A stretch of DNA of 64,000 nucleotides from Vibrio toranzoniae (GCF_024347655.1 NZ_AP025514.1:2790001-2854000); one strand, 5' to 3'. Numbered from the stretch's first letter, positions 37,521 to 50,248 are shown. Translations and numbers: made by a program. Notes: generated from the letters alone by a model not told the origin.

Positions 37521-37711
37521 TATGCGCCTGCCTTTTCAGTCAAAACAGTTTTCACACGTGCGATGTCACGGCGTACAGCTTTTAGAGTATGAGTTTGCTG
37601 TAGCTGACCAGTTGCAGCTTGCATGCGCAAGTTGAACTGTTCACGTAGCAAATTCAATAGCTCAGCGTTAAGCTCTTCAACGTTCTTTTCGCGTAGATCT
37701 TGTGCTTTCAT
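37520..37711 (-). CDS. rpmC: ribosomal protein L29
   Basis: L29 lies next to the polypeptide exit tunnel. The start is the ATG at 37711 ([20 protein letters not shown]), which overlaps the rplP stop by one base (TGATG); a GTG three bases upstream is a less likely start. Size is 63 aa, the family norm. Confidence 0.98.
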   Translation of the reverse strand: MKAQDLREKNVEELNAELLNLLREQFNLRMQAATGQLQQTHTLKAVRRDIARVKTVLTEKAGA

Positions 37712-38121
37712 CACATCACCTGCTTAGTTACAAAAGTAGTTTTAACAGGCAGTTTACGTGCCGCTAGGCGGAACGCTTCACGTGCCAACTCTTCAGGTAC
37801 GCCATTCATCTCGTACATAACTTTGCCAGGTTGGATTTGAGCAACCCAGTACGCAACTGAACCTTTACCTTTACCTTGACGAACTTCAAGAGGCTTTTCA
37901 GTAATCGGCTTGTCTGGGAATACACGGATCCAGATTTGACCTTGACGCTTAATGTGACGTGTCATAGCACGACATGCCGCTTCGATTTGACGTGCAGTTA
38001 GACGACCACGGCCAACAGCTTTAAGACCGAATTCGCCGAAGCTTACTTCAGTACCTTTCGCTAGACCACGGTTACGACCAGTCATAACCTTGCGGAACTT
38101 AGTACGTTTTGGTTGTAGCAT
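37711..38121 (-). CDS. rplP: ribosomal protein L16
   Basis: L16 contacts the A-site tRNA and is needed for peptidyl transfer. The 136-aa protein starts [20 protein letters not shown] and has the [20 protein letters not shown] block. It follows rpsC by 11 bp. Confidence 0.98.
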   Translation of the reverse strand: MLQPKRTKFRKVMTGRNRGLAKGTEVSFGEFGLKAVGRGRLTARQIEAACRAMTRHIKRQGQIWIRVFPDKPITEKPLEVRQGKGKGSVAYWVAQIQPGKVMYEMNGVPEELAREAFRLAARKLPVKTTFVTKQVM

Positions 38122-38132
38122 CGTTCGACTCC

Positions 38133-38831
38133 TTACTTACGGCCTTTACGCTGCTTCTTAGGCTTATCGCCTTTTGGCTCTACTGCGTTAGCAGCTGGCA
38201 TACCGCCTAGAATCTCACCTTTGAAGATCCAAACTTTAATGCCGATCACACCGTATTGAGTGTGAGCCGAAGAAGTTGCGTAATCAATGTCTGCACGTAG
38301 AGTGTGTAGAGGCACACGGCCTTCACGGTACCACTCAGAACGTGCGATTTCAGCACCGCCAAGACGGCCGCCTACTTGTACTTTGATGCCTTTAGCGCCT
38401 AGACGCATAGCATTTTGTACCGCACGCTTCATTGCACGACGGAACATAACACGACGCTCTAGTTGAGACGCGATGCTATCAGCTACAAGCTGACCATCTA
38501 GCTCAGGCTTACGTACTTCAGCGATGTTAATTTGCGCTGGTACACCTGCGATTTTAGCTACAGCTGTGCGTAGCTTCTCTACGTCTTCACCTTTCTTACC
38601 GATAACAACGCCAGGACGAGCTGTGTGAATAGTCACACGGATGCTCTTAGCTGGACGCTCGATAACGATACGAGATAATGATGCTTTTTGTAGTTCCTTG
38701 GTAAGGAACTGACGTACCTTGAAGTCGCCGTCTAGGTTGTCAGCGAATTCGTTGGTATTAGCAAACCATGTAGCATTCCAAGGCTTAACGATGCCAAGAC
38801 GAATACCATTAGGATGTACTTTCTGACCCAT
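38133..38831 (-). CDS. rpsC: ribosomal protein S3
   Basis: S3 forms part of the mRNA entry helicase of the 30S. The 232-aa protein has a KH domain with [15 protein letters not shown] and the basic C-terminus [13 protein letters not shown]. It lies between rplV and rplP. Confidence 0.98.
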   Translation of the reverse strand: MGQKVHPNGIRLGIVKPWNATWFANTNEFADNLDGDFKVRQFLTKELQKASLSRIVIERPAKSIRVTIHTARPGVVIGKKGEDVEKLRTAVAKIAGVPAQINIAEVRKPELDGQLVADSIASQLERRVMFRRAMKRAVQNAMRLGAKGIKVQVGGRLGGAEIARSEWYREGRVPLHTLRADIDYATSSAHTQYGVIGIKVWIFKGEILGGMPAANAVEPKGDKPKKQRKGRK

Positions 38832-38849
38832 TGCTTACTCTCCTAGTCT

Positions 38850-39182
38850 TTAGCGATCTGCTACAACAATAGTGATGTGGCTTGAACGCTTCAAGATACG
38901 ATCCGCACGACCTTTAGCACGAGGCATAATGCGCTTCATGATAGGGCCCTCATCTACGAAGATTTTAGCGACATTTAGATCGTCGATATCTGCACCTTCG
39001 TTATGTTCCGCGTTAGCGATAGCTGACTCAAGAACTTTCTTAACCAATACAGCAGCTTTTTTGTTGCTGAAAGTTAGAATTTCTAGAGCTTGGTCTACCG
39101 ACTTACCGCGAATTTGGTCTGCAACTAAGCGAGCTTTCTGTGGAGAAATACGAGCAAAGTTATGTTTAGCTAAAGCTTCCAT
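38850..39182 (-). CDS. rplV: ribosomal protein L22
   Basis: L22 lines the exit tunnel and its hairpin loop contacts macrolides. The 110-aa product starts [20 protein letters not shown]. The ATG at 39182 is chosen over one three bases earlier, because the AGGAG ribosome site is then six bases away. The tunnel loop near [20 protein letters not shown] shows no deletion visible by eye. Confidence 0.97.
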   Translation of the reverse strand: MEALAKHNFARISPQKARLVADQIRGKSVDQALEILTFSNKKAAVLVKKVLESAIANAEHNEGADIDDLNVAKIFVDEGPIMKRIMPRAKGRADRILKRSSHITIVVADR

Positions 39183-39192
39183 CATCTACTCC

Positions 39193-39483
<291 letters not shown>

Positions 39484-39490
39484 TTATAGA

Positions 39491-40315
39491 TTATTTAGTG
39501 CGACGACGTACGATGTACTTGTCAGTGCGCTTGTTCTTACGAGTCTTGAAGCCCTTAGTAGGAACGCCCCAAGGAGATACTGGGTGACGACCACCAGATG
39601 TGCGGCCTTCACCACCACCATGTGGGTGATCCACCGGGTTCATTACTACACCACGTACGGTTGGACGTACGCCGCGCCAGCGTGAAGCACCAGCTTTACC
39701 AAGTTCACGTAGCATATGCTCAGAGTTACCAACTTCACCGATCGTTGCACGACCTTCAGAAAGAACTTTGCGCATTTCACCAGAACGTAGACGAATAGTT
39801 ACGTATGCACCATCGCGAGCGATGATTTGAGCATAAGCACCAGCCGAACGAGCTAGCTGAGCACCTTTACCAGGCTTAAGTTCAACACAGTGTACAGTAG
39901 AACCTACTGGGATGTTGCGCATCGGCAGAGTGTTACCTGCTTTGATTGCTGCATCTACACCAGATTGAATCTGGTCACCTGCGTTAACACCTTTAGGTGC
40001 AATGATGTAACGACGCTCACCGTCTGCGTACAGAACTAGAGCGATGTTAGCACTACGGTTTGGATCGTATTCTAGACGCTCAACTTTCGCTGGGATGCCA
40101 TCTTTAGTACGTTTGAAGTCAACTACACGGTAGTGGTGCTTATGACCACCGCCGATGTGACGTACTGTGATACGACCGTTGTTGTTACGACCACCGTTCT
40201 TAGAGTTTTTCTCTAGAAGTGGTGCGTATGGCTTACCCTTGTGTAGGTCAGCGTTAACAACTTTAACGACGTGACGACGACCAGGGGAAGTCGGCTTACA
40301 TTTAACAATAGCCAT
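39491..40315 (-). CDS. rplB: ribosomal protein L2
   Basis: L2 is a primary 23S-binding protein near the peptidyl-transferase centre. Of 274 residues, the C-terminal [20 protein letters not shown] has the essential His of the family. It follows rplW by 14 bp. Confidence 0.98.
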   Translation of the reverse strand: MAIVKCKPTSPGRRHVVKVVNADLHKGKPYAPLLEKNSKNGGRNNNGRITVRHIGGGHKHHYRVVDFKRTKDGIPAKVERLEYDPNRSANIALVLYADGERRYIIAPKGVNAGDQIQSGVDAAIKAGNTLPMRNIPVGSTVHCVELKPGKGAQLARSAGAYAQIIARDGAYVTIRLRSGEMRKVLSEGRATIGEVGNSEHMLRELGKAGASRWRGVRPTVRGVVMNPVDHPHGGGEGRTSGGRHPVSPWGVPTKGFKTRKNKRTDKYIVRRRTK

Positions 40316-40329
40316 TTTTACTACTCCTG

Positions 40330-40632
40330 TTATTCCGCGCCGCCAACGAAGTCAAGATCTTGACCTTCTTTCAAAGTAACGTAGGCTTTTTTCACGTCTG
40401 AACGACGGCCTTCACGCATACCTTGACGTTTGGTCTTACCCTTTAATACAAGAGTATTTACAGACTTAACTTCAACTTCAAATAGCTTTTCTACAGCTGC
40501 TTTGATCTCTTTCTTAGTTGCATCTTTAGCTACTTTGAAAACGATAGTGTTCGCTTTCTCAGCTGCCATAGTTGCTTTTTCAGAGATGTGCGGAGCACGT
40601 AGAACTTTTAAGATACGCTCTTCAGTGATCAT
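40330..40632 (-). CDS. rplW: ribosomal protein L23
   Basis: L23 sits at the tunnel exit and docks SRP and trigger factor. The 100-aa protein shows [20 protein letters not shown]. Its start overlaps the rplD stop by four bases. Confidence 0.98.
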   Translation of the reverse strand: MITEERILKVLRAPHISEKATMAAEKANTIVFKVAKDATKKEIKAAVEKLFEVEVKSVNTLVLKGKTKRQGMREGRRSDVKKAYVTLKEGQDLDFVGGAE

Positions 40633-41231
40633 GCTAGCATCTCCTCAACTTGCTTAACTGCGTCAGCAGTCATTAGAACCTTGTCGAAAGCGATAAGTGA
40701 TACTGGGTCTACACCAGCAACATCACGTGCATCAACTTTGTATAGGTTACGAGCAGCTAAGAATAGATTTTCATCTACTTCGCCAGTCACAATCAGAACG
40801 TCGCTTAGCTCAAGCTCTTTAAGCTTAGCTACAAGTTCTTTTGTTTTTGGTGCTTCTACAGAGAAGTTATCAACAACGATTAAACGCTCTTGACGAACTA
40901 ACTCAGAAAGAATGCTCTTCATAGCACCACGGTACATTTTTTTGTTTACTTTTTGGCTGTGATCTTGTTGTTTCGCAGCAAAAGTAACACCACCTGTACG
41001 CCAGATTGGGCTACGAATTGTACCAGCACGTGCGCGGCCAGTACCTTTTTGACGCCATGGCTTAGCGCCACCGCCAGATACTTCAGAACGAGTCTTTTGA
41101 GCACGAGTACCTTGACGAGCACCTGCTGCATATGCAACAACTACTTGGTGTACAAGAGCTTCGTTGAAGTCACGTCCGAAAGTAGTCTCGGAAACAGTTA
41201 GTGCATCAGCACCTTTAACCATCAATTCCAT
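40629..41231 (-). CDS. rplD: ribosomal protein L4
   Basis: L4 lines the exit tunnel and, in E. coli, autogenously represses the S10 operon by acting on its leader. The 200-aa product includes [20 protein letters not shown] and the loop [20 protein letters not shown]. The long leader before rpsJ here allows a similar loop. Confidence 0.98.
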   Translation of the reverse strand: MELMVKGADALTVSETTFGRDFNEALVHQVVVAYAAGARQGTRAQKTRSEVSGGGAKPWRQKGTGRARAGTIRSPIWRTGGVTFAAKQQDHSQKVNKKMYRGAMKSILSELVRQERLIVVDNFSVEAPKTKELVAKLKELELSDVLIVTGEVDENLFLAARNLYKVDARDVAGVDPVSLIAFDKVLMTADAVKQVEEMLA

Positions 41232-41247
41232 TACTTACTCCTAGACG

Positions 41248-41877
41248 TTATGCTTTAACAGCAGGTTTTACGATCACGTTTCCGCCTGTTGAGCCCGGTA
41301 CTGCACCTTTAATAAGGAGTAGATTGCGCTCAGCGTCAACACGTACGATCTCTAGGTTTTGAGTCGTTACACGCTCAGCACCCATGTGACCTGCCATTTT
41401 CTTGCCTTTAAACACGCGACCTGGAGTTTGACATTGGCCAATTGAACCCGGTGCGCGGTGAGACAAAGAGTTACCGTGAGTCATATCTTGAGTAGAGAAG
41501 TTCCAACGCTTAACAGCGCCTTGGAAGCCTTTACCTTTAGATGTACCAGTAACGTCTACTTTCTTAATTTCGTTGAAAAGTTCTACGTTTAGCTCAGCGC
41601 CAACTTCAAACTCTTCGCCGTTTTCTAAACGGAATTCCCAAAGACCGCGACCTGCTTCTACACCCGCTTTCGCGAAGTGACCAGCTTCAGGTTTAGTTAC
41701 ACGGTTAGCTTTCTTAGCACCAGCAGTTACTTGGATTGCTGCGTAGCCGTCTGTCTCAAGAGTTTTAACTTGAGAAATACGGTTCGCTTCAACCTCAACA
41801 ACTGTTACTGGGATAGAAACGCCTTCTTCAGTAAATACGCGGGTCATACCCACTTTACGTCCGACTAGACCAATCAT
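41248..41877 (-). CDS. rplC: ribosomal protein L3
   Basis: L3 is an early assembly protein whose extension reaches the peptidyl-transferase centre. The 209-aa protein has [20 protein letters not shown] at its start and the [20 protein letters not shown] segment, whose Gln is the methylation site in enterobacteria. Confidence 0.98.
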   Translation of the reverse strand: MIGLVGRKVGMTRVFTEEGVSIPVTVVEVEANRISQVKTLETDGYAAIQVTAGAKKANRVTKPEAGHFAKAGVEAGRGLWEFRLENGEEFEVGAELNVELFNEIKKVDVTGTSKGKGFQGAVKRWNFSTQDMTHGNSLSHRAPGSIGQCQTPGRVFKGKKMAGHMGAERVTTQNLEIVRVDAERNLLLIKGAVPGSTGGNVIVKPAVKA

Positions 41878-41891
41878 TATTCTTATCTCCC

Positions 41892-42454
<563 letters not shown>

Positions 42455-42482
42455 ATTATACAGATCACATTTTGGTATGCAA
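42455..42482 (-). promoter_or_regulatory. Promoter of the S10 operon
   Basis: On the minus strand TTGCAT (42477-42482) and a perfect TATAAT (42455-42460) are 16 bp apart. The start site would be near 42447. It lies downstream of the tuf terminator in the direction of transcription, so S10 genes can be expressed independently. Confidence 0.8.
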
Positions 42483-42610
42483 GTGTCGTTGGAAAAATAA
42501 TCGGAATATATTTGATGAAGGTAATCGACGGTAGCTGAATGACGAAAGTCGAATAATAAAGAACGGAGGAATACTTGGGAAATTGTAGAAACGTAAGAGG
42601 TTAGAAAAAT

Positions 42611-42638
42611 AAAAGGGAAGCCGAAGCTTCCCTTTTTT
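42611..42638 (-). terminator. Terminator after tuf, between the str and S10 operons
   Basis: An 11-bp stem (AAAAGGGAAGC / GCTTCCCTTTT) with a CGAA loop and flanking A and T runs lies 43 bp after the tuf stop on the minus strand. Confidence 0.88.
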
Positions 42639-42681
42639 AATGCAGTTCTTCTATTGAAGAGTGTGCAAAATCAATTCGCGA

Positions 42682-43866
42682 TTAAGCGAAGATTTTAGCT
42701 ACAACACCAGCACCAACTGTACGGCCACCTTCGCGGATTGCGAAACGTAGACCTTCGTCCATTGCGATTGGAGCGATTAGCTCAACAGTCATTTGAACGT
42801 TGTCACCTGGCATTACCATTTCTACGCCTTCTGGTAGAGTGATGTCGCCTGTTACGTCAGTTGTACGGAAGTAGAACTGTGGACGGTAACCCTTGAAGAA
42901 AGGAGTGTGACGGCCGCCTTCGTCTTTAGAAAGTACGTATACTTCAGACTCAAACTTAGTGTGTGGGTTGATTGAACCTTTCGCAGAAAGTACTTGGCCA
43001 CGCTCAACGTCATCACGCTTAGTACCACGTAGAAGTGCACCAACGTTCTCACCTGCACGACCTTCGTCAAGCAGTTTACGGAACATTTCAACACCAGTAC
43101 AAGTAGTAAGAGTAGTCTCTTTGATACCAACGATTTCTACTTCGTCACCTACACGTAGGATACCGCGCTCGATACGACCAGTTACAACTGTACCACGACC
43201 TTGAATTGAGAATACGTCTTCAATTGGTAGTAGGAACGGTTGGTCTACTGCACGCTCTGGCTCTGGGATGTAAGAATCTAGTGCTTCTGCAAGCTCAACA
43301 ATCTTGTCTTCCCACTGCTTCTCGCCGTTTAGTGCGCCAAGTGCAGAACCTTGGATAACTGGTAGGTCATCACCTGGGAAGTCGTATTCAGAAAGAAGTT
43401 CACGAACTTCCATCTCAACTAGCTCAAGTAGCTCTTCGTCATCAACCATGTCACATTTGTTCATGAATACGATGATGTAAGGGATACCAACTTGACGACC
43501 AAGTAGGATGTGCTCACGAGTTTGAGGCATAGGGCCGTCAGTCGCAGCAACAACTAGGATGCCGCCGTCCATTTGTGCAGCACCAGTGATCATGTTTTTA
43601 ACATAATCCGCGTGTCCTGGACAGTCTACGTGTGCGTAGTGACGTGATGGAGTGTCGTACTCAACGTGAGAAGTAGCGATTGTGATACCGCGCTCACGCT
43701 CTTCTGGAGCGTTATCGATAGATGCGAAATCTTTAGCAACACCACCGTACACTTTTGAAAGTGTAGTACAGATAGCAGCAGTTAGAGTTGTTTTACCGTG
43801 GTCAACGTGGCCGATAGTACCAACGTTTACGTGCGGTTTCGTACGTTCAAATTTTTCTTTAGACAC
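42682..43866 (-). CDS. tuf: elongation factor Tu
   Basis: EF-Tu delivers aminoacyl-tRNA to the ribosome. The 394-aa protein has all GTPase motifs: GHVDHGKT at 19-26, DCPGHADY near 81-88 and NKCD near 136-139, then domains 2 and 3. This is the str-operon copy; most Vibrio have a second tuf elsewhere. Confidence 0.99.
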   Translation of the reverse strand: MSKEKFERTKPHVNVGTIGHVDHGKTTLTAAICTTLSKVYGGVAKDFASIDNAPEERERGITIATSHVEYDTPSRHYAHVDCPGHADYVKNMITGAAQMDGGILVVAATDGPMPQTREHILLGRQVGIPYIIVFMNKCDMVDDEELLELVEMEVRELLSEYDFPGDDLPVIQGSALGALNGEKQWEDKIVELAEALDSYIPEPERAVDQPFLLPIEDVFSIQGRGTVVTGRIERGILRVGDEVEIVGIKETTLTTCTGVEMFRKLLDEGRAGENVGALLRGTKRDDVERGQVLSAKGSINPHTKFESEVYVLSKDEGGRHTPFFKGYRPQFYFRTTDVTGDITLPEGVEMVMPGDNVQMTVELIAPIAMDEGLRFAIREGGRTVGAGVVAKIFA

Positions 43867-44013
43867 AATCGTGTTCCTTCCTAGTTATGATTCGCCACGT
43901 TCATTATTGAGCGAGACGCGCCAGAAATTGCTATTTTATGCGCCAACTCTCGTTAGCGCAATATTTGGACGCATTGTTCTTTTAAAAAATAAAGAAAAAT
44001 GCCTTCCTTTTGT

Positions 44014-46110
44014 TTAACCACGTTCTGCAATGATTGCTTTCGCAACATTATTAGGCACTTCAGCGTACTCACTAAACTTCATAGAGTAAGAAGCACGCCC
44101 TTGTGTCGCAGAACGTAAATCAGTTGCGTAACCGAACATGACAGACAACGGAACTTGTGCACGAATTATCTTCAGGCCAGCTGTCCCCTCGTCCATACCT
44201 TCGATGATGCCACGACGACGGTTAATATCGCCAACAACGTCACCCATCCAGTCTTCTGGAGTAGTTACTTCAACTTTCATCATAGGCTCAAGCAGAACTG
44301 GTTGCGCTTCAAGTGCACCCGTCCTGAAAGCCATAGAGGCAGCGATTGTAAACGCCATCTCACTTGAATCAACTTCATGGTAAGAACCATCATACAGTGT
44401 AGCTTTGATATCCAAAACAGGATAGCCAGCAAGCACACCGTTGTTCATCTGCTCTTCAACGCCTCTAGCAACTGAAGCGATAAACTCTTTAGGTACAATA
44501 CCGTTGGCAATTTCATCTACGAAGACAAAGCCTTCGCCAGTTTCTGATGGCTCCAGTTTCAGCCATACGTGACCGTATTGACCCTTACCACCATGCTCAC
44601 GGATAAATTTACCTTCTGCTTTCGCTGTACCGCGAATTGTTTCACGATAAGCTACTTGCGGATTACCAACGTTGCAGTTCACGTTAAATTCACGCTTCAT
44701 ACGGTCAACGATGATATCTAAGTGTAGTTCACCCATACCAGAAATCAGTGTCTGGCCTGTTTCCGCATCCATATCAACACGGAACGATGGGTCTTCTGCT
44801 GCTAGTTTACCTAGAGCAATGGTCATTTTATCTTGATCAGCTTGCGAGCTTGGCTCTACAACGATCTGAATAACTGGGTCTGGAAACTCCATGCGTTCAA
44901 GAATAATTTTATGATTCTGGTCACACAGAGTTTCACCGGTGGTTACATCTTTTAAACCAATAATTGCTGCAATGTCACCTGCTCGTACTTCTTTTACTTC
45001 TTCACGTTTATTTGAATGCATTTGAACAATGCGACCTAAACGTTCACGTTGCTTCTTCACAGAGTTGTAAGCAGTTTTACCGCTTTCTACAATACCAGAG
45101 TAAACACGGATGAAAGTTAGAGTACCAACGAATGGGTCGGTTGCGATTTTAAAGGCTAGCGCAGAGAACGGTTCTTTATCATCCGCGTGACGCTCTACTT
45201 CATTCTCGTCTTCATCAATACCTTGAATCGCAGGTACATCAATTGGTGAAGGGAGAAAATCAACAACGGCATCTAGAACAGCTTGTACGCCTTTGTTTTT
45301 GAATGCACTACCACAAGTTGCTAGTACTATTTCATTATTAAGGGTACGAGTACGAAGACCTTGTTTGATTTCAGCTTCTGTTAGTTCACCTTCTTCAAGG
45401 TACTTATCCATCAACTCTTCACTTGCTTCTGCAGCAGCTTCAACAAGTTCTGTGCGATATTCTTCAGCCATTTCTTGCATGTCTGCTGGAATATCTTCAT
45501 AAGTGAAGGTCATGCCTTGATCAGCATCGTTCCAATTGATTGCCTTCATCTTGATAAGGTCAACAACACCCTGAAAGTTTTCTTCAGTGCCAATATTCAA
45601 TTGGATAGGAACAGGAGTTGCGCCTAAGCGGTCCTTGATCTGCTCAACGACACGTAAGAAGTCTGCGCCTGTACGGTCCATTTTGTTAACGAAAACCAGA
45701 CGTGGAACTTGGTACTTATCGGCTTGACGCCATACTGTCTCTGACTGAGGTTCAACACCAGATGAGCCACAGAACACAACGACAGCACCATCAAGTACAC
45801 GCAAAGAACGTTCTACTTCAATAGTAAAGTCAACGTGTCCAGGGGTGTCGATGATGTTGATACGGTGATCTGAGAACTGAGCTTCCATACCACGCCAAAA
45901 CGTAGTGGTCGCTGCTGAAGTGATCGTAATACCGCGCTCTTGCTCTTGCTCCATCCAGTCCATGGTTGCTGCACCATCGTGAACTTCGCCGATTTTGTGA
46001 GAAAGACCGGTATAGAGCAGAATACGTTCACTTGTGGTTGTTTTACCTGCATCTACGTGAGCAACAATACCAATATTACGGTATCGCTCAATAGGAGTTT
46101 TACGAGCCAC
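44014..46110 (-). CDS. fusA: elongation factor G
   Basis: EF-G catalyses translocation and, with RRF, ribosome recycling. The 698-aa product has GTPase motifs AHVDAGKTT at 17-25, DTPGHVDFT near 88-96 and NKMD near 142-145, and domains II-V to the C-terminus ([18 protein letters not shown]). It is slightly shorter than E. coli EF-G (704 aa). Many gammaproteobacteria have a second paralogue, fusA2, elsewhere. Confidence 0.99.
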   Translation of the reverse strand: MARKTPIERYRNIGIVAHVDAGKTTTSERILLYTGLSHKIGEVHDGAATMDWMEQEQERGITITSAATTTFWRGMEAQFSDHRINIIDTPGHVDFTIEVERSLRVLDGAVVVFCGSSGVEPQSETVWRQADKYQVPRLVFVNKMDRTGADFLRVVEQIKDRLGATPVPIQLNIGTEENFQGVVDLIKMKAINWNDADQGMTFTYEDIPADMQEMAEEYRTELVEAAAEASEELMDKYLEEGELTEAEIKQGLRTRTLNNEIVLATCGSAFKNKGVQAVLDAVVDFLPSPIDVPAIQGIDEDENEVERHADDKEPFSALAFKIATDPFVGTLTFIRVYSGIVESGKTAYNSVKKQRERLGRIVQMHSNKREEVKEVRAGDIAAIIGLKDVTTGETLCDQNHKIILERMEFPDPVIQIVVEPSSQADQDKMTIALGKLAAEDPSFRVDMDAETGQTLISGMGELHLDIIVDRMKREFNVNCNVGNPQVAYRETIRGTAKAEGKFIREHGGKGQYGHVWLKLEPSETGEGFVFVDEIANGIVPKEFIASVARGVEEQMNNGVLAGYPVLDIKATLYDGSYHEVDSSEMAFTIAASMAFRTGALEAQPVLLEPMMKVEVTTPEDWMGDVVGDINRRRGIIEGMDEGTAGLKIIRAQVPLSVMFGYATDLRSATQGRASYSMKFSEYAEVPNNVAKAIIAERG

Positions 46111-46141
46111 GGTTGAATCCTCTTAACTTAGAGACTTAGGG

Positions 46142-46247
46142 ACTATTGCTATACCCAGGATGCTAAAAAGTACTAGCCCTAGAAATAGCAATAGTTCCTA
46201 GCATATGCATAGGAACTAAAGAAGTGCTGCAAGGAACCTTGCAGCAC
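46142..46247 (-). other. Two inverted repeats in the rpsG-fusA spacer
   Basis: ACTATTGCTAT (46142-46152) is the exact complement of ATAGCAATAGT (46184-46194), an 11-bp stem with a 31-base loop; GTGCTGCAAGG (46224-46234) and CCTTGCAGCAC (46237-46247) form another with a 2-base loop. Neither is followed by a T run on the minus strand, so they look like structural or processing elements rather than simple terminators. Confidence 0.7.
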
Positions 46248-46256
46248 AAAAAGGTA

Positions 46257-46727
46257 TTACCAGCGGTAATGTGCGAACGCTTTGTTTGCGTCAGCCATGC
46301 GGTGAACGTCTTCACGTTTCTTAACCGCAGTACCTTTGTTCTCAGACGCGTCTAGCATTTCAGCAGCTAGGCGTTGAGCCATAGATTTTTCACCACGCTT
46401 ACGCGCAGCTTCAACTACCCAACGCATAGCAAGAGCGTTACGGCGAACCGGACGAACTTCTACAGGTACTTGGTAAGTTGAACCACCTACACGGCGAGAT
46501 TTAACCTCTACCGCTGGGCGAACATTTTCAAGAGCTTCTTCAAATACAGCTAAGTGGTCTTTACCAGACTTCTCAGCCATTGAATCTAGTGCAGTGTAAA
46601 CGATTTTCTCTGCAGTAGATTTCTTTCCGTCAACCATAAGGATGTTAACGAATTTTGCCAGCAATTCAGATTTGAACTTAGGATCTGGAAGGATCTTACG
46701 CTGACCTATTACGCGACGACGTGGCAT
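46257..46727 (-). CDS. rpsG: ribosomal protein S7
   Basis: S7 initiates assembly of the 30S head and in E. coli represses its own operon by binding the rpsL-rpsG spacer. The 156-aa protein begins [20 protein letters not shown] and has [20 protein letters not shown]. It lies between rpsL and fusA; the rpsL-rpsG spacer here is 106 bp. Confidence 0.99.
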   Translation of the reverse strand: MPRRRVIGQRKILPDPKFKSELLAKFVNILMVDGKKSTAEKIVYTALDSMAEKSGKDHLAVFEEALENVRPAVEVKSRRVGGSTYQVPVEVRPVRRNALAMRWVVEAARKRGEKSMAQRLAAEMLDASENKGTAVKKREDVHRMADANKAFAHYRW

Positions 46728-46833
46728 GGATATTCTCCGTTGTCTTCTTCAGGTTTTTTCCAAAACTTTTCAGAATAATAAATAAAATAGTGTTTGGCCT
46801 TACTTAACGCTTTCTTTTAAAAAAGAAAATGCA

Positions 46834-47211
<378 letters not shown>

Positions 47212-47279
47212 CTAGCTCCTGAAATTTACTTGAAAGTAAGCTTTGTGAAAAATCTATCCCTAATCACAAGTCGTAATTA

Positions 47280-47318
47280 GGGACGCAAAATTCTATTCAG
47301 CAGTGGGAGGTGTGTCAA
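47280..47318 (-). promoter_or_regulatory. Promoter of the str operon
   Basis: On the minus strand a consensus TTGACA (47313-47318), a 17-bp spacer and TAGAAT (47290-47295) make a very strong sigma-70 promoter. The following TTGCGTCCC discriminator repeats that of the spc promoter. A CCCTAAT / ATTAGGG stem (47258-47282) would form at the 5' end of the transcript. Confidence 0.88.
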
Positions 47319-47390
47319 GAAATATACAGATCTTTTTTAGCCGTCCAGAGCTCAGGATGGTTTAATTTTAACCAAACTGATAAAACACGG

Positions 47391-47666
47391 CTACCAAGTG
47401 ACTGATTTGTCGTTCAAAACCGTCAGCTTAACGAACCCGTCAAAGTCCACTTGACTAAGTGCACCAGAGACAAGGGGCTGTAAACCTCGGCTATCGAGAT
47501 CCGGTTTTAACACCGACACCTGATCAACTGCGCAGATTTGAGTGAATAACTCATGATTGGGAAGGCAAACATACACCGCATCTTCCACTAAAAGGAAGTT
47601 ATCCTGTGGTTGAGAGTAGGTCAATGCGAGTTTAAGTTTGTCGACTGATTTTACGATATGAAGCAT
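47391..47666 (-). CDS. tusB: TusB, sulfur relay subunit
   Basis: TusB is part of the TusBCD heterohexamer that relays persulfide sulfur from TusA to TusE for 2-thiouridine in tRNA wobble bases. The start is the ATG at 47666 (MLHIVKSVDKLKLAL) with AGGGAA upstream, giving 91 aa as in E. coli (95 aa); a start at 47699 would add eleven residues and overlap tusC. The gene closes the tusDCB series before rpsL. Confidence 0.9.
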   Translation of the reverse strand: MLHIVKSVDKLKLALTYSQPQDNFLLVEDAVYVCLPNHELFTQICAVDQVSVLKPDLDSRGLQPLVSGALSQVDFDGFVKLTVLNDKSVTW

Positions 47667-47674
47667 AGCGTTCC

Positions 47675-48031
47675 CTAGAAAGTCAGTATCTGCTGGCATT
47701 GAGTTAGCTTCTGCGTTAACTCATCCGCTTCAACCGCGGTTACATCAATCAACAGGTTGTCTGTCGAAATACCAAACTGACACAGGCTACGCTGACACAC
47801 ATACACCTGTTCGATGTCGTACAGGTCCATAAGCTTAAATGCTGAGATGTAGTCGCGTGATAGGACTTCGTCGGGTTGCTGAGCTTTAAGGAGCTGTGTC
47901 ACGCCATCGCCAACAAAGAACACTGAGATGTCTTCACTGTAAGCGGAAGCGGCAAGTAATGCGTCTAACCCTTCTCTACCGGCAGCAGTACTATGAGGAA
48001 AACTATTAAATATAAAGGCTAACTTTCTCAA
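47675..48031 (-). CDS. tusC: TusC, sulfur relay subunit
   Basis: TusC is a structural subunit of the TusBCD sulfur carrier. The 118-aa sequence ([20 protein letters not shown], then [15 protein letters not shown]) matches the DsrF/TusC family. Its start overlaps the tusD stop by four bases. Confidence 0.95.
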   Translation of the reverse strand: MRKLAFIFNSFPHSTAAGREGLDALLAASAYSEDISVFFVGDGVTQLLKAQQPDEVLSRDYISAFKLMDLYDIEQVYVCQRSLCQFGISTDNLLIDVTAVEADELTQKLTQCQQILTF

Positions 48032-48417
48032 AACTGTACGACCCTATCTTGCGTGAGCAGCGCTTCCGATAAACTCCCTAATCCGGCCTGAGTGAATCCA
48101 GACGCTAGATTAGAAACACCAAGTTGATGTTGCGTTGCTTCTTCTGGGCTAATCACTCCGCGCCTTAACGCAGCAGCCACACAGGTCTCTAGGCTAACAT
48201 CGTGCTCATCAGCCAGCTTTTGCCAAGCTGAAGCTAAGTCAAATTCATCGTTAGCCGGTACGGTAAGAGCTGAGCCGTTACTGACGCCATCTTGATAGAA
48301 AAACACACTGTGAAGTTTGTGCCCCTGCTTAATCAGAGCCACGGCAAACTGATAAGCACTTCTTGCGGATTGTGAGCCGTAAACGGGCCCATTAACTAGG
48401 AGTGTGTAGCTTAACAA
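48028..48417 (-). CDS. tusD: TusD, sulfur relay subunit with active-site cysteine
   Basis: TusD is the sulfur-accepting subunit. The 129-aa protein carries the conserved cysteine in [15 protein letters not shown] (about residue 79) and ends TQDRVVQF as in E. coli TusD. The start is a TTG at 48417 that lies within the last codons of the upstream regulator, and the start is the uncertain point. Confidence 0.92.
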   Translation of the reverse strand: MLSYTLLVNGPVYGSQSARSAYQFAVALIKQGHKLHSVFFYQDGVSNGSALTVPANDEFDLASAWQKLADEHDVSLETCVAAALRRGVISPEEATQHQLGVSNLASGFTQAGLGSLSEALLTQDRVVQF

Positions 48418-49136
48418 CCCTCTTCATCCTCTGTTTTACGTTGGCGGATATACAAATATACGGTGTGCTTCGAGATATTCAAGCGCTCAGCAACACGGTT
48501 AATCGCATCTTTGATATCGAAAATACCTTTGTCGTAAAGCTCCATCACAATCTGACGGTTCTTAGTATTGTTCGATACCGACTTGTCTGCATTGATTTCT
48601 TCAATCGTTCGCTCAACCGTTTGGTCGACGAGTTCTTCAACATCACTTGCGAAGTTAACCGATGACGCAGCTTCGTCAGCGTCTTGCGTTGGCATGAAAG
48701 ATTGCAGCACTTGTGAGAATGGCGCATCTAAATTGACGTTGATACACAATAACCCTATCACTCGGTCTTCACCATTACGGATAGCAACCGTGATCGACTT
48801 CATTAATACTCCACCTTTAGCGCGAGTGAAGTATGAGCGTGAAAAGTTACGCTTAGAACCTTCAATATCTTTCAGCATCTTTAATGCAAGATCGGTGATC
48901 GGAGAGCCAACCTGACGACCTGTATTCTCACCGTTGGCAATTTTAATTGCAGAAGTATTGAGGTCTTCTAGTGAGTGCAAAACGATTTCACAAAACGGAC
49001 CAATAAGGCTCGCAATCCCATCAACAACGGCCTCATAAGATCTTAAAATAATTTTATCGTGTTCACTGAATGGCATAACGTGGACTGATTCCATTTCAAG
49101 TAACACATCTGCATTGATTGTTTCTGTAGTAGTCAC
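48411..49136 (-). CDS. YheO-type transcriptional regulator (PAS-like and HTH)
   Basis: The 241-aa protein has an N-terminal PAS-like YheO domain (about residues 20-150: [20 protein letters not shown]) and a C-terminal helix-turn-helix ([20 protein letters not shown]). E. coli YheO sits in the same place before tusDCB; its targets are unknown. It overlaps tusD by seven bases, so it is co-translated with the sulfur relay genes, and a role in sulfur or tRNA modification control is possible. Confidence 0.88.
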   Translation of the reverse strand: MTTTETINADVLLEMESVHVMPFSEHDKIILRSYEAVVDGIASLIGPFCEIVLHSLEDLNTSAIKIANGENTGRQVGSPITDLALKMLKDIEGSKRNFSRSYFTRAKGGVLMKSITVAIRNGEDRVIGLLCINVNLDAPFSQVLQSFMPTQDADEAASSVNFASDVEELVDQTVERTIEEINADKSVSNNTKNRQIVMELYDKGIFDIKDAINRVAERLNISKHTVYLYIRQRKTEDEEGC

Positions 49137-49271
49137 TTATTCCTTACCTTCGTGTGAAAAATCAACAAATTTATGTAAGTTTATCAGAAAATTTTAATTG
49201 CACACCTAGCTAACATTGCAACTAGTGATTTAGAACAAGTTTAAAAATAAAATACTCAATTTAAAATCATA

Positions 49272-49300
49272 AAAAAGCCTAACTTGAAGTTAGGCTTTTT
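49272..49300 (-). terminator. Terminator after fkpA
   Basis: A 13-bp stem (AAAAAGCCTAACT / AGTTAGGCTTTTT) with a short loop, flanked by A and T runs, lies about 40 bp after fkpA on the minus strand. Confidence 0.85.
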
Positions 49301-49340
49301 ATTCTACCAACGTATTTTAAAACGAAGTTTCGCTTTGATA

Positions 49341-50117
49341 TTACTGAGCAGCAGTCGCTTCAGTATCATCAATTTTTAGTAATTCGACTTCGAACACTAG
49401 CGTTGAGTTAGCAGGGATAGTCGGTGTATCTTGCTCACCGTAGGCTAGCTCTGGCGGGATAACGAACTTGTACTTAGAGCCAACTGTCATCAGTTGCACG
49501 CCTTCAGTCCAACCAGGAATTACGCGGTTAAGCGGGAATGTTGCTGGTTCACCACGCTCGTAAGAGCTGTCGAACTGAGTACCATCTGTTAACGTACCTT
49601 TGTAGTGTACTTGAACTGTGTCCGTGTCTTTTGGAGAAGCGCCTTCACCAGTCGTCATTACTTGGTAAAGTAGACCAGATTCCGTTTGCTTAACGCCGTC
49701 AGTTTTAGCGAACTCAGCGCGGAAGTCATCACCCACTTTCTTAGTTTCTGCCGATTTTTCTGCCGCTTGTGCTTGCATAGTTTCAGCAACACGCTTATCT
49801 AGAGCTTCAAGAGCCGCTCGAGTCTCTTCTTCGTTCAGTGCCGTTTTCTCTGCGAATACGTCTTCGATACCTTGAAGAACCATGTCTTTGTCTAGGTTAA
49901 TACCTAGCTCGCTTGGCTTATCAATGCTTGTGCTTAGGTAGTTAGCGAAAGATACACCGATTGCGTATGCCGCTTTGTCGTCTTCTGTTTTAAAGTTTAC
50001 TGCTTCTACTTTAACTTCTTCTACTTGAGGAGCTTCTGCCTTTGGTTCTTCTTTCTGACAACCAACTGCTAGCATAACCGTTGCGGCAAGCAGTGATACT
50101 TTTAAAACTGATTTCAT
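49341..50117 (-). CDS. fkpA: FkpA, FKBP-type peptidyl-prolyl isomerase lipoprotein
   Basis: FkpA is a periplasmic chaperone and proline isomerase. From the ATG at 50117 the 258-aa product has a lipoprotein signal VMLAVGC with lipidated Cys20, an FKBP-N dimerisation region (about 45-145), and a FKBP domain (about 150-245) with [20 protein letters not shown] and [21 protein letters not shown]. coli FkpA is soluble; the lipid anchor here is notable. It is divergent from the WD40 gene. Confidence 0.92.
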   Translation of the reverse strand: MKSVLKVSLLAATVMLAVGCQKEEPKAEAPQVEEVKVEAVNFKTEDDKAAYAIGVSFANYLSTSIDKPSELGINLDKDMVLQGIEDVFAEKTALNEEETRAALEALDKRVAETMQAQAAEKSAETKKVGDDFRAEFAKTDGVKQTESGLLYQVMTTGEGASPKDTDTVQVHYKGTLTDGTQFDSSYERGEPATFPLNRVIPGWTEGVQLMTVGSKYKFVIPPELAYGEQDTPTIPANSTLVFEVELLKIDDTEATAAQ

Positions 50118-50248
50118 TGAATTCTCCAATTAATGGCCAAGCCATTGGTTATTGTGCACAAATCTAATGATTAGATTGGTGTGAATACGTTAGTTATAAC
50201 AATATACTAGTCATATGTCTTTCGACAAAAACCGGATTATTAGACGTG

